From NCBI GenBank assembly GCA_006386115.1, contig VFIW01000121.1:62001-126000 (forward strand): a stretch of DNA of 64,000 nt, given 5' to 3'. A program made the translations under genes and the position numbers. Each line of letters begins with the position of its first letter. Within the stretch, counting starts at the first letter, position 1. This stretch comes from Globisporangium splendens (taxonomy: Eukaryota > Oomycota > Peronosporomycetes > Pythiales > Pythiaceae). Of the stretch, positions 41,099 through 51,793 are shown piece by piece. Under the pieces are notes generated by a model. It was not told the origin of the DNA. It ran no database searches and worked only from the letters and a program-made list of their open reading frames with translations.

Positions 41099-41842
41099 TC
41101 AATACGACGTGTTCCTGGGTTGCTGGAGGTGTTTGATGGTCGCGACCATCTCGCGATCGCCGCCGTCGAGCGCAAACTTCATCACGTCGTCCCCGCTCGC
41201 TGAGATGGCGTCGATGTCTGCGCCGTGCTGCAGCAGCGTCGCGAAGACGGCGGACGACCCGGCTGACGCAGCGACGTGGAGCGGTGTCATACCGAGGATC
41301 GCAGCGTTCTTGGATGGTCCGATGCGATCGTCCACTGGAGCGCCAAGCGTAAGGAGCAGATTCACAACATCAACGTGATCGGTCGCTGCCGCGTAGTGAA
41401 GCGCAGTGAGTCCGTCTGAGCACCGGGTGTGGAGGTCGACCCCCCAGTCGCCGACGAGGTACTGGACGATCTTGATTCGACCGTGCTCGGCGGCAGTCAT
41501 CAGCGCTGTTGTGTCCCTCTCGCGGACCAGTCCTGTGTTCGCGCCGTGCTCACAGAGGTATTCGACAACGTCGAGGTGACCGGCGTTGGCGGCGCAGATG
41601 AGCGCATCTGAGAGCTCATTCGTGAGCGCGTTGTTCTCGATGACGAACTTGACTTCGGGCAAGTATCCGTTGATCGCAGCGCGGAGCAGCTTCATGTCAA
41701 TCGGCTCGAGTTCTGGCTCCGTCGGTCTCATGCGTAGAACCTCGTGCACTCGTTGTGTGCTGTCGTCTGGTGCGAAGCTGTATATTCGCTTGGCGCGGGT
41801 GGAAGGTGGCAGTACAAGTTCAGTCGAGCTACCGCATCCCAT
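41099..41842 (-). CDS. Ankyrin-repeat protein with N-terminal acylation signal
   Basis: The gene encodes 247 residues from an ATG at 41842. It begins MGCGSSTE: Gly2 with Ser6 is a classic N-myristoylation signal and Cys3 a likely palmitoylation site, so attachment to the inner plasma membrane is expected. About five ankyrin repeats follow from residue 50 (SDALICAANAGHLDVVEYLCEHGAN in two parts, TALMTAAEHGRIKIVQYL, LTALHYAAATDHVDVVNLLL, MTPLHVAASAGSSAVFATLL). Its repeats align with the C-terminal repeats of the 778-residue ankyrin protein at 54276-56612, including an odd insertion before MTPLH. An initiator-like element lies upstream at 41915-41932. Ankyrin domains bind other proteins; the partner is unknown. 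Confidence 0.85.
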   Translation of the reverse strand: MGCGSSTELVLPPSTRAKRIYSFAPDDSTQRVHEVLRMRPTEPELEPIDMKLLRAAINGYLPEVKFVIENNALTNELSDALICAANAGHLDVVEYLCEHGANTGLVRERDTTALMTAAEHGRIKIVQYLVGDWGVDLHTRCSDGLTALHYAAATDHVDVVNLLLTLGAPVDDRIGPSKNAAILGMTPLHVAASAGSSAVFATLLQHGADIDAISASGDDVMKFALDGGDREMVATIKHLQQPRNTSY

Positions 41843-41914
41843 TCTGGCTGGTTAGTATGGAAGCGCTTTCCCAACAAGTAAGTCAGTGTCGATTCCCTGC
41901 GTGTGGCGCCAGAC

Positions 41915-41932
41915 GGGAAATTCGTAAATGGC
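41915..41932 (-). promoter_or_regulatory. Inr/FPR-like element of ankyrin gene at 41099-41842
   Basis: On the minus strand this reads GCCATTTACGAATTTCCC: an initiator CCATTTA, a short spacer and GAATTTCCC, which fits CAWTTTNYY at all but the first base. It is 73-90 bases before the ATG. Confidence 0.4.
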
Positions 41933-43084
41933 GGTGCCGTTGGTGCGCGTGCGATCGACTGAGCTTAGTTCTGTACCACGGTGACCGAGGTTCACGATTG
42001 TTAATAAATCCTGGTCGCTGTCGTCGCTTGCTGCAATTGAACGACCAATAGAGCGAAGAAATCAAAATGAACTCAACGTGGTCGTCTGTAACACGGCTGG
42101 ATGCATGCGCGCGCTGCACTAACGAGGAAAGACCCCGGCTCTCGTGAAAACGAATGGAGGAATCCATGTGGCTCCGTGTGGCTCTACCACCCGTCACAAA
42201 GAGTTGAGATTGCGAGAACACATCAGAAGATGTCTGCACGTCTCGTTTCTTTGCAGCTAAGTGTCACATCGTGCCTGCCTTGATCGACGTCGCGCATGTC
42301 TGGAGATTGAGGTGAAGACATGCGCAATAGTATTAAGATTTGTGGACTGGAATGGTGTTAAAGAAGCAGGAAAACAACGCAAAAAGAAACTCACCGTCAT
42401 TGCAGTACTTTTCTTGCATCAGAGGTTACCGACGACACGAGCGCGACCACATCAACGGGGTCGGAGTTTCTGACGTGCCCTCGGTCAATGCATCCGGCTA
42501 GAAGGTCCCACTAACACACGTTTGTTGATTAGCTATCACTGGAGCAGCAGCTGGATGTCGAACAAGAAACGAAAGCAGCCTTGCGGCACGAAATGCATTC
42601 ATGTGGTCCGGCATTGGATATCGCTCCTCATTATGAATTTGACTTGATAATAGTGCCCTCTTTTATTGTAAATGTAATGAACCATCACTCACGGGCGCTG
42701 TTGAGCTGTTCGTTCTGTTTTTCACGCCGAGAATCAAGCGGATACATCGTGCACAGCGACACTGAAAAGATACACATCAGAGGTCTTGCTTTTTTATTTT
42801 TTGCCTTTTTGTCGCCCGCGCTTGGCGGTGCTCTCATCTATTGCACCCGAGCCGCGCTTCTTCTCTGGGGTCACATGGGGCACCGACACCTGCTTGGATT
42901 TGCCGCCTCCTCATCTCAATCGGCAATTTACTGGCGTTGCAGGCAATTGGCAATCCAGGGGTATTGTAACACACCGCGATTGCATACCCAGACATCGAGT
43001 ACTGGCGATACATCGTACCATTGCGCACGCGCATGGTCTCTTCTGAAATGAGGATGCCTTTGGTTCCCCGTGTCAATTCGTAGT
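41933..43084. other. Intergenic region
   Basis: No gene is recognised on either strand. Open frames at 42100-43050 are not protein-like. Confidence 0.5.
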
Positions 43085-44112
43085 GGATCAATGCATACTG
43101 AGGCAACAAATTTTGTGATTGCGCGCGAAGAAATCCAGAGCTGATCGAGTACGACGAGAGTTCAGATTCTTGAGCACGACCATCATTTGCACCGGATCAG
43201 CAATCACATGCGCGAGTGTCTCGTAGTCTCCTTTCGAAAAGATCTCGAGGTTGAGCGCGTGTTGTGCTCGGTCAAACGGGAAAGTGGCCAAACTGTGGGC
43301 TACCACGAGCATCGGAAACGCAATCGTGGTGAGGAGCGTAGAACTGGAGCCAATACAAGCAAGCAAGCAAACGCCATATTGCATAATCGTGACCAGCTCG
43401 ATAGACACATGTTTTCTCCTGGGTATGTACAGAGTATCGACGAGTTCTTCAGTGAAACCACTTTGCTTGTGGCTTTGACGTGGCAAGATCAGCACGGCGC
43501 GCATTATGGAGCTAAAGGCGATGACAGCAGTTACTGCACACACCAGCTCGAACGGCAGCCCCATCTCCAAATCTGAACAAGGAGCACGACTTGGACTCCG
43601 AGGTCGCCCACTTTGAGCCACAGCATCTGCCGCACCGTGACGTTTTCATCAAAACCAGATCATCGACATCCCTAGGACAAGGCGAGGCTTACACCAGCGC
43701 ATACAAGGTCAGCGCAGTCACTTACAGCGAACGTCCTGGTCGAGCTGCTCTCGCTCGCCATGCTCGAAACGAGCTTGGCTGCGCTTTCTTGAACGAGGTA
43801 CGCTTTGGTGACTCTGCCAGGCCGTTTGTAGTTGGTCTGACGAGGGTCTCCACATGCACTTTTTGAATCGCAACATCGGATGACAGTCTGTTCCATCAAA
43901 GAGAATGCTCATATACCCGACCAGCACGAGCGCAAAGCCGACGACACCGAGGGCTTCCAGCGTTGCCGGTGGCTCGATAAGGAATTAGAACGTGCTGTCG
44001 TCAAACGACTCGGTGTCCATAATCCAATTCACAGTGTCGTTCGGGTATATCGTGAGCAAGGTGACTCCAGTCGCCCATGCGAGCCACACGACAACCGCTC
44101 TTGATTTCGTTC
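43085..44112 (-). pseudogene. Relic of a multi-pass membrane protein
   Basis: Read on the minus strand, the first piece (44112 down to about 43870) gives RAVVVWLAWATGVTLL, TIYPNDTVNWIMDTESFDD, a TAA stop near 43989, then FLIEPPATLEALGVVGFALV and LVGYMSILFDGTDCH. A second frame carries KAYLVQESAAKLVSSMASES. A third (43621-43088) gives ELVCAVTAVIAFSSIM, VTIMQYGVCLLACIGSSS, TIAFPMLVVAHSLATFPF and AHVIADPVQMMVVLKNLNS. Several hydrophobic helices and protein-like loops in one orientation, broken by stops and frame changes, indicate a decayed gene. I do not recognise the family. Confidence 0.6.
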
Positions 44113-44992
44113 TCGAGATTTAGGCGTGTGAGATGTTTCTCTATGCACGTTGTTTTGATTGCAGAAGGATGAGTACAAATGGAGTTGCTGGGCTCTGAGC
44201 ATGCTAATAGCGCCTCCTCACAGCCTTTGCGGGCCTCGGTACTGGAAACTCGGTAAGAATTCAGACGGATATTGCATTTTCCGCTCAGTAAACCTAGATT
44301 TTGGACCCTCCTCTGCACATCAGGTGTGTGTCCGAAAAAATCTCTGATCTTGGTCCAACCAGTGGCAATTGGTATGGCTATTTATGCCCCACTAGCGCCC
44401 CACGGCAACTTGCTGTGTGCACTTGAGAGTAGGGCCAGACGACAGCCAGAGTCACACGCGCAAGTCAATATTGCGGATACACGTCGCTGAGAAAAATTGG
44501 CTGTTTCTGCTCAAGACTTCGCCCAAGCATGTTTACATGCTTACCTCTTCACTTGACTCGTGTAAACAAACTGACCTATTTTCTACCAATGGAATAGTGA
44601 TGTGATCTTTTTCCACCAATAATATGGCTTGCACAGTGCCACCGTTTCGGACTTGAAGTCCTTCGTGCGGTGGACACTGTCAAAGTCTCTGGCATACTCG
44701 AAGGTTTTGAGAAAAAAGTATGTTGTATGTGTGTGTGTGTGTGCACGTGCATGTCCGTGGAGGCCACTGCATCACTTCGTGGCCCCGTAGCAATTGCAGG
44801 AAGCACCACTGCCTCATAACTCAATTGGCGTCGTCCCGAGCACGCCGCCTCAACCACCTCACAAAGCATCGCTTCCAGCACTCGGAGACCTTTGCTCAGA
44901 GCCACACACCTTCGATCGACGGCGACAACACCACGAAGCAGCAGCACCAGCTTTCTCGGTTTCGTTCTTGTCACCGATTCGATTGAAGTGTT
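44113..44992. other. Intergenic region upstream of ABCA gene
   Basis: No gene is recognised. It includes a (TG)n run at about 44727-44743. No clear initiator element was found before the ATG at 44993. Confidence 0.5.
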
Positions 44993-47900
44993 ATGGGAGG
45001 ACGCGACTCCGTGTCATGTTCGCCGTCAGGATCATCGACCACGACTGGATTCGGCCACATGAAGCCATCATCGTCGTTGTCCGAGCGCCGCACGACGTGG
45101 AACTACATCAAGGCACTCATGTGGAAGAACGTGCTGCTCAAGCGCCGCAATCTGGTCGGCACAGTCCTCGAGGTCGCGCTTCCGACGATCTTCATCCTGC
45201 TGCTCGGCCTGATCAAGAGCGCCACGTCGGACGTGGACGTACCCAGAGGCTGGAGCGACGACGCCAAGTTGCCGGGAAACAAGTCGTCTGGGACGTCCTA
45301 CAACCTGTACGAGCCAACGGGCTCGTCGATCTCGTGGATCCCCACGTCGCTGCCAAAGTTCGACATGTACGAAAGCTCGCTCACGGGTTTGATCCTTCTG
45401 CTGGGTCAGCAGTCCGTCGTCGATGGACTGAACCTGAATAAGCTCTCGGCTGCAGACCTCGCAACGTGCACCCAGGGGGTGAAGATGTATGGTGCCGTGT
45501 CGATCAACACGTCGTCTCCTAACCGAGTCCCTGAGGCGTGTGCTGGCAAGATCGTCCCGTACAAGATCGGTATCGCCCCGGACACCGCGTTCACGCGCCA
45601 GTACTTCATGCAGACCATGGAGCTATGGTACCCTCGCGTGGTGATGGAGAACAGCACCTCGCCGCCTCAGATCCCGTCATTTCAAGACAGCGTCGAGTTT
45701 TTCGAGTCAGCCGACGCCTTCGAGGATTATGTCAAGAGCAAAGAGTACGGCACGGCGCTCGACAAGCCTCGCATCTACGGCGGCATCGTGTTTGACGCCT
45801 TCCCATCGGACATCGAGATCGGCAGCTTTGGCACCATCGAGTACACGATCCGTCTGAACTCGACCATTAGCACCAGAGGTGACATGGGACTCATCCCCCA
45901 GACGTCACAGACAGAGATCTCCATGTTCCAGCGCAAGATCGACGTTGACAAGTACTCGCGCTATGCCGTGACGGGGTTCATGACGCTGCAGACGCTTGTG
46001 ACGCGGTTCGTGACGTGCATGCCCACGTGGAACGCCGAGACCAAGACGACGACAGGGGAGTGTCAGCGCTCGCAAGCGACTGCCAAAGCCAGCACGACTC
46101 TCGACGACCGACTACTCTCGGCGCTTAGCAACGACGCACTGATCCAGGACGCGTTCGCTTCATTTGCACCAACTGATGCCACGGGCATTGATCGTGTGCT
46201 CGCAGCCATGCCAGCGGCGTCTAAGGAAGCGTTACTGAAGCCTCTCCGTCAAGCCCCACAGCCGTATCTCAACGCCACGGTGGCCCCGTTCCCAATCAAC
46301 GCGTACACGAGCTCACCATTCTATGACCAGGTCAAGGACGTGTTCGCTCTCGTGTTTATCCTGGCATACCTGTACATGGTATCGCGCATTCTCGTTGTGT
46401 TTATCCAAGAGAAGGAATCGCGCATGCGTGAATTCATGAAGATCCTGGGCGTCAAGGAGAGCGCGATCCTGATTTCGTGGTACATGACGTACACTGGCAT
46501 CGCGTTCGTTGGCGCGATTTTGCAGGCGCTCGCAGGGTTGGCGGGACTGTTCAGCAACAGCTCCGTGGTCCTCGTGTTCCTCTTCTTCTTGCTGTTTGGA
46601 ATGAGTGTGCTCGCCTTCGGGTTCCTCGTGAGCGCGATCTTCAGTAAGGCTCGCACGGGATCGTTCGTTGGTATGATCCTGTTCTTCCTCATGTACTTCG
46701 TCTCGACTGCGTTCAACGAGGAGACCGCAGAGAACTCGAAGGTCACAGCGTCCATCCTGTCTCCCGTCGCGCTTTCATTTGGCGTCACCGTGTTGTCCAA
46801 CTTGGAATCCACTGGACAAGGCGTCTCGTTTGACAACATGAACGTCGTCTATGAAAACTACCGCTTCAGCACGACGCTCGTGATGCTCGCCCTCGACACC
46901 GTTCTCTACACGCTCATCGGGTTGTACTTTGAGAAAGTAGTTCCGAAAGAGTGGGGCACATCCTTGAAGTGGTACTTCCCCGTGTCGCCATCGTACTGGA
47001 GAAACAAACGCAGAGGGCTTGCTGCCGCTCCAAAGCCCCATCCAGAAGACGCCCTGCTCGATGACGTTATGCTGGATGTGAACCCAAACTTTGAGCCTGT
47101 GAGCACCGATCTTCGCGACCAAGAGCGCACTGGTAACGCTCTCTCTGTCCAGCGACTGCGCAAGGTGTTTCCAGTCCCTGGTGGTGAGAAGATCGCGGTG
47201 AAAGGGATCAACTTGGTCATGTACAAGGACCAGATCACGTGTTTGCTTGGTCACAACGGCGCAGGCAAGACGACGCTGATCTCCATGCTTACGGGCATGA
47301 CAGCGGCGAGCAGCGGGAATGCAACGTTCCGCGGCATGTCGTTGAGCGATGACATGGATGAGATTCGTGAGTCTCTTGGTATCTGTTTCCAGCACGACGT
47401 GCTCTTTGCAGAGCTGACGGTGGAAGAGCATTTGCTAATCTTTGGCCAGATCAAGGGATACGTGGGCGACGAGTTGAAAGCTGTCGTGGAGACCCAGATT
47501 CGGGAGGTTGGGTTGACTGAGAAGCGCTACGTCAAGTCCAGCGAGCTGTCGGGAGGTATGAAGCGCAAGTTGTCGGTCGCGATCTCGTTGCTTGGAGACA
47601 GTTCTCTGGTGTTCTTGGATGAGCCGACGTCAGGTATGGACCCGTACAGTCGGCGCAGCACGTGGGAGATCCTGCTCAACAACCGCACGGACCGTGTGAT
47701 GGTGCTGACGACACACTTTATGGACGAGGCTGACATTTTGGGAGACCGCATCGCCATCATGGCTGAGGGCGAACTTCGTTGCTGTGGCTCTTCGCTGTTT
47801 TTGAAGAACCGGTATGGAGCTGGGTACAACCTGACATTCGTGAAGGACGAAGCAGGTTGCGACGACGACGCGCTCATTTCGTTCATTCAGTCCTACATTC

Positions 47901-50900
47901 CACACGCGCAGGTGTTGAGCAACGTTGGCAGCGAGATCGCGTTCCAGCTCCCGTTGGCGAGCTCGTCTGGCTTCGCTCCTATGTTTGCTGAGATGGATAC
48001 CCAGCTCTCAGCCTTGGGGTTACTGTCGTACGGTGTCTCGGTGACGACGCTGGAAGAAGTGTTTATCAAGGTCGCTGAAGTCGACGACGAAGACCAGCAA
48101 CACACACTGGGCAAATGTCATGCGCGTTCAGGCGCCTCTGCCGCAAGCCCGACGCACGACGCTCATGAGGGTCAAGGGAGCGCACCAACTGGGCTGTTTA
48201 TGCCGCACCTAGGCGCACTGTTGCTCAAACGTTTCCGCATTGCAAAGCGCGACAAGAAGATGCTGTTCTACAGCATGCTGTTGCCTGTGCTTCTCCTGTT
48301 TCTCGGCTTGGAACTGCAACAGAGCAACTCGCTGACGAAGAATGACCCAAAGATCTCGCTGACCACCGATTCGTTCACTGCTGGAGAGATGAGTCCGACG
48401 CCGTTCTACTGTCAGGCCGATTCCGGCAGCCAGGGATGGTGTAGCAGCGTCTTGGACTCGTTGCACTTTACTGGTGCGTTGCCGCAGCAGCTCTCGAACT
48501 CGGTGATCACTCAGCCTGCCTTTGACTCGAACTCGCCAACAGTGCTCGGCGTCAAATACACGAATCCTTCGATCAACGCATCGGATGCGACGGGCTACGA
48601 GCTTCGCCTCGGCGAAAAAGTGTATAAGCGAGGATACGGCATCGATCAGGCTGCGATTGAAGGTCAGTATGGCGCGTACCTGGTGCATGGAGACAGTGAC
48701 CAGAATGTGCTGGCGTACAACTTGTTGGTGAACACGACGGCGTCGCACAGTGCTTTGATCTTCAAAGCGCTCATGGACCAAGCGATCTATCGCTTCTTCG
48801 CTTCAAACACCACGACCAGCGATACTTCATCCAAAGCTGCCGTCAACCTGATTGTCAACAACCATCCATTACCGCTGTCAGCATCGTCCAAGGCGTTGCT
48901 GGGGTCGATCGTCGCGCTGTCTTCATGCACGTTGATCGTGATCGCCTTCACATTCTACCCAGCGTCTATCGTGACATTCTTGGTCAAAGAGCGACAATCG
49001 GAGCACAATGCCAAGCACCAGCAGCTCGTGTCTGGCGTCTCGCTGCCAGCCTTCTGGCTGTCCAACTACCTGTGGGATCTGGTGATCTACATCGTGCCCT
49101 TTGTGTCCGCGCTCATCATGATCAAGCTATTCGACATCCCAGCGATGACTGGGAGCAGCGACTGCACGTCGTGCACGTCGGCGACGTTCCCAGCGGTCAT
49201 TGTCCTGTTCGTGCTCTTTGGTCTCGCCATTTGTCCGTTCACGTATTGCATGTCGTACCTCTTCAAGGAGCACGCGTCGGCGCAAACGTACACGATTATG
49301 ATCAACTTCGTTATCGGCGTCGTGCTGCTGGTGATCTCATACATCCTGACGATCATCGACTCGACCGAACCAGTGAACGACGTCCTCGTGTTCTTCTGGC
49401 GGATCTCCCCACTCTTTAACCTCGGCAACGGGCTGCTCAACCTGGTCATGGCCGAAGCCGACGCGGTGATGGGAAACACGGGCGAGAAGAAGAGTCCGTT
49501 CAGCACCGACGTCATGGGCTTTGAAATGATCTATCTGGCGCTGACAGCGATCGTCTTCGGTGCACTGGCCGTCGGGATCGATTACGCTTTGACGTTCCCA
49601 AAGCTCAAGAACTCGGCAGCCAGAGACCACGGTGTGGACGACGAGGCTCACGTGGAAGACACTGACGTCAAGAGAGAAGCCGAGCGAGTAGCGTCTGGCG
49701 CTGCCGATGGTGACATGGTCGCGCTGCGCAACTTGCGCAAGGTGTACAAGGGCGGCAAGGTCGCTGTGCGCAACCTGTCGTTCGGTCTGAAGCAGGGTGA
49801 GTGCTTTGGGTTCCTCGGCATCAATGGCGCGGGCAAGACGACGACGATGAAGATGCTCACGGGCGACGTCGTGCCATCGAGCGGTAGCGCGACGCTCAGC
49901 GGCTTTGACATTCTGAACCAGCAGATTGACGTGCGCCGTCAGATCGGGTACTGTCCTCAGTTTGACGCTCTCTTCGACTTGCTGACTGTCCGCGAGCACC
50001 TGGAGCTCTTTGCTCGAATCAAGGGCGTGTCGGCAGCAGAGCTCGACAGCGTTGTGGAGGACAAGATCGAGCAGATGAACCTGAGCGCGTTCGAGCACAA
50101 GCTCGCGAGTAGTCTGAGCGGCGGCAACAAGCGCAAGCTGTCGGTGGCGATCGCGATGATCGGGAACCCGCAGATCATCTTTCTGGACGAGCCATCGACG
50201 GGCATGGACCCCGTGTCGCGCCGCTTCATGTGGGAGGTCATCGCGGACATCTCGACGCGCAGCAAGTCGTCGACGATCGTGTTGACGACCCATAGCATGG
50301 AAGAGTCCGAAGCGCTGTGCTCGCGCGTCGGGATCATGGTCGGTGGCCGTTTGCGCTGCTTGGGCAGCGTGCAGCACTTGAAGAGTCGATTCGGCGACGG
50401 TCTCGTGCTCGATGTCAAGCTGGTAACGCTGAGCCCCGACGAGTTGCAGGCGATGATCGACCAGTATTTCGAGGGCGGCGACAGCACGTTTGTGACACCG
50501 ACGGAAGTGAACGACAAGTGCCGCTCATTTGGCAACGCCGCTCTGGCGGACCGCGTCGTGGCGTCACACCCAACGGGGTACAACCTGGCCGCGGCACTGG
50601 AGCGTGACGGACTCGTGCGCGCGGAAGCCTTCTGCTCGTGGTGCGTGGAAGAAACGCGATTCGATCGGTTGCACGACTTCCTCAAGAAATCGTTCGGCGT
50701 GGACGGCGTGATCGTGATGGAGCGCCAGAACGACTTCTGTCGCTTCAAGCTGCGCGGATCGACGGCGAACCTCAAGTTGGCCAAGGTGTTCGCTCTGGTC
50801 GAGAGCGTCAAGTCGACGATGCATGTTCGCGAGTACAGCGTGTCGCAGACGACGCTCGAGCAGATCTTCAACCAGTTCGCGTCGCGGCAGGCTGAAGAGC

Positions 50901-50932
50901 AGGGTGTGGCTCGCGGCATGTACGCGGCCTAG
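44993..50932 (+). CDS. ABCA-family full transporter
   Basis: The gene encodes 1979 residues, the usual size for a full ABCA protein, in one exon. After a first helix near residue 57 (VALPTIFILLLGLI) there is a large extracellular loop to about 445, then a block of helices to about 650. NBD1 has Walker A GHNGAGKTT near 753, signature LSGGMKRKLS near 852 and FLDEPTSGMDP near 874. The second half repeats this: a helix near 1090, a large loop, helices from about 1305 to 1540, then NBD2 with GINGAGKTT near 1610, LSGGNKRKLS near 1708 and FLDEPSTGMDP near 1729. The C-terminus keeps YSVSQTTLEQIF, the family's regulatory-domain pattern. ABCA proteins move lipids across membranes; the actual substrate is unknown. 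AATAAA occurs at 51008-51013. Confidence 0.95.
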   Translation: MGGRDSVSCSPSGSSTTTGFGHMKPSSSLSERRTTWNYIKALMWKNVLLKRRNLVGTVLEVALPTIFILLLGLIKSATSDVDVPRGWSDDAKLPGNKSSGTSYNLYEPTGSSISWIPTSLPKFDMYESSLTGLILLLGQQSVVDGLNLNKLSAADLATCTQGVKMYGAVSINTSSPNRVPEACAGKIVPYKIGIAPDTAFTRQYFMQTMELWYPRVVMENSTSPPQIPSFQDSVEFFESADAFEDYVKSKEYGTALDKPRIYGGIVFDAFPSDIEIGSFGTIEYTIRLNSTISTRGDMGLIPQTSQTEISMFQRKIDVDKYSRYAVTGFMTLQTLVTRFVTCMPTWNAETKTTTGECQRSQATAKASTTLDDRLLSALSNDALIQDAFASFAPTDATGIDRVLAAMPAASKEALLKPLRQAPQPYLNATVAPFPINAYTSSPFYDQVKDVFALVFILAYLYMVSRILVVFIQEKESRMREFMKILGVKESAILISWYMTYTGIAFVGAILQALAGLAGLFSNSSVVLVFLFFLLFGMSVLAFGFLVSAIFSKARTGSFVGMILFFLMYFVSTAFNEETAENSKVTASILSPVALSFGVTVLSNLESTGQGVSFDNMNVVYENYRFSTTLVMLALDTVLYTLIGLYFEKVVPKEWGTSLKWYFPVSPSYWRNKRRGLAAAPKPHPEDALLDDVMLDVNPNFEPVSTDLRDQERTGNALSVQRLRKVFPVPGGEKIAVKGINLVMYKDQITCLLGHNGAGKTTLISMLTGMTAASSGNATFRGMSLSDDMDEIRESLGICFQHDVLFAELTVEEHLLIFGQIKGYVGDELKAVVETQIREVGLTEKRYVKSSELSGGMKRKLSVAISLLGDSSLVFLDEPTSGMDPYSRRSTWEILLNNRTDRVMVLTTHFMDEADILGDRIAIMAEGELRCCGSSLFLKNRYGAGYNLTFVKDEAGCDDDALISFIQSYIPHAQVLSNVGSEIAFQLPLASSSGFAPMFAEMDTQLSALGLLSYGVSVTTLEEVFIKVAEVDDEDQQHTLGKCHARSGASAASPTHDAHEGQGSAPTGLFMPHLGALLLKRFRIAKRDKKMLFYSMLLPVLLLFLGLELQQSNSLTKNDPKISLTTDSFTAGEMSPTPFYCQADSGSQGWCSSVLDSLHFTGALPQQLSNSVITQPAFDSNSPTVLGVKYTNPSINASDATGYELRLGEKVYKRGYGIDQAAIEGQYGAYLVHGDSDQNVLAYNLLVNTTASHSALIFKALMDQAIYRFFASNTTTSDTSSKAAVNLIVNNHPLPLSASSKALLGSIVALSSCTLIVIAFTFYPASIVTFLVKERQSEHNAKHQQLVSGVSLPAFWLSNYLWDLVIYIVPFVSALIMIKLFDIPAMTGSSDCTSCTSATFPAVIVLFVLFGLAICPFTYCMSYLFKEHASAQTYTIMINFVIGVVLLVISYILTIIDSTEPVNDVLVFFWRISPLFNLGNGLLNLVMAEADAVMGNTGEKKSPFSTDVMGFEMIYLALTAIVFGALAVGIDYALTFPKLKNSAARDHGVDDEAHVEDTDVKREAERVASGAADGDMVALRNLRKVYKGGKVAVRNLSFGLKQGECFGFLGINGAGKTTTMKMLTGDVVPSSGSATLSGFDILNQQIDVRRQIGYCPQFDALFDLLTVREHLELFARIKGVSAAELDSVVEDKIEQMNLSAFEHKLASSLSGGNKRKLSVAIAMIGNPQIIFLDEPSTGMDPVSRRFMWEVIADISTRSKSSTIVLTTHSMEESEALCSRVGIMVGGRLRCLGSVQHLKSRFGDGLVLDVKLVTLSPDELQAMIDQYFEGGDSTFVTPTEVNDKCRSFGNAALADRVVASHPTGYNLAAALERDGLVRAEAFCSWCVEETRFDRLHDFLKKSFGVDGVIVMERQNDFCRFKLRGSTANLKLAKVFALVESVKSTMHVREYSVSQTTLEQIFNQFASRQAEEQGVARGMYAA

Positions 50933-51793
50933 ACAAGTTTATTTTTGCATCCTCTATTTTTTTCATTTTCGAGATTCCATTTCAGCACTCTTGTTTCATT
51001 CAACGACAATAAACTGGATTCCTTATTCACACTCCCGTGTTGTATAGGAACGCGGCACTATCGTTGGCGAGGATTATGTCAGGCAACCTTCGTTGAATGA
51101 AGCGCATGCACGCGTGGAGTGAAGTCGCGTTGGTTTATTTGGAAAAGGGTGTGTGAGCTCGATGCCAAAGACAAGGAACGAGAATACCTTTGATGGAGAT
51201 ATAACCATCATTCGATGGTTATGCCATCATTCTACTGTTGGTGTGTCAATTTACCATCACTCATGGTCGTTTGGATGAATGCGGCTGGGATGCTCTCAAC
51301 GGCCAGGAGAAACATCAGCACCAAGCACTCAAGTCTCTTCAAATCGTCGAAGTCGAGCAGCTCTGCAAGAGCGAATAAAGCTGAAAAATCGAGGGAACGG
51401 AGATTGACGAGGCCGTGGAACGATGCGAGTCGGCGGAACAAGTGGCTGGCCAGATGAATAAATGACAGCGAGTGCGTGTGCTTGAACAGTCCATCCGGAA
51501 GAGAAACACGCCCTGGCATGCCGCACTTGCCTTCAATGTGTCTAGGTTATACACCAAAATATGTAGACGCCATAAAACTCCTCACCGATTCTGGGTCCCA
51601 AATGCCATAGAGATTGTCCTCGGCACTCATCAACGTCGTGATCCATCAAAGCAATTTGTTGTATCTTTTGCGAATCGCATTTTGTTAATAGGTCGCCTTC
51701 AATCACTCACCGAACAGTAAAAGCAAATGATTGAACTTACATTTCAGAATGAAGGTGTGTCGCCTTGATCACGTGAGCTATGCCGCTAAAATC
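50933..51793. other. Convergent intergenic region
   Basis: This lies between the 3' ends of the ABCA and permease genes. It has AATAAA at 51008-51013 (plus strand) and a perfect hairpin at 51201-51222 (9-bp arms ATAACCATC/GATGGTTAT, 4-base loop). No gene is seen. Confidence 0.6.
51201..51222. repeat. Short perfect inverted repeat
   Basis: The 9-bp arms ATAACCATC and GATGGTTAT surround the loop ATTC. It is about 270 bases past the ABCA stop; its role is unknown. Confidence 0.6.

Noticed and set aside
49337..50377. 346-residue minus-strand open frame opposite the ABCA NBD2
   Set aside because: Antisense shadow; the plus strand carries intact Walker and signature motifs here.
51201..51222. Hairpin after the ABCA gene as a transcription terminator
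   Set aside because: Hairpin terminators of this type are bacterial; the window is eukaryotic and an AATAAA lies closer to the stop codon.
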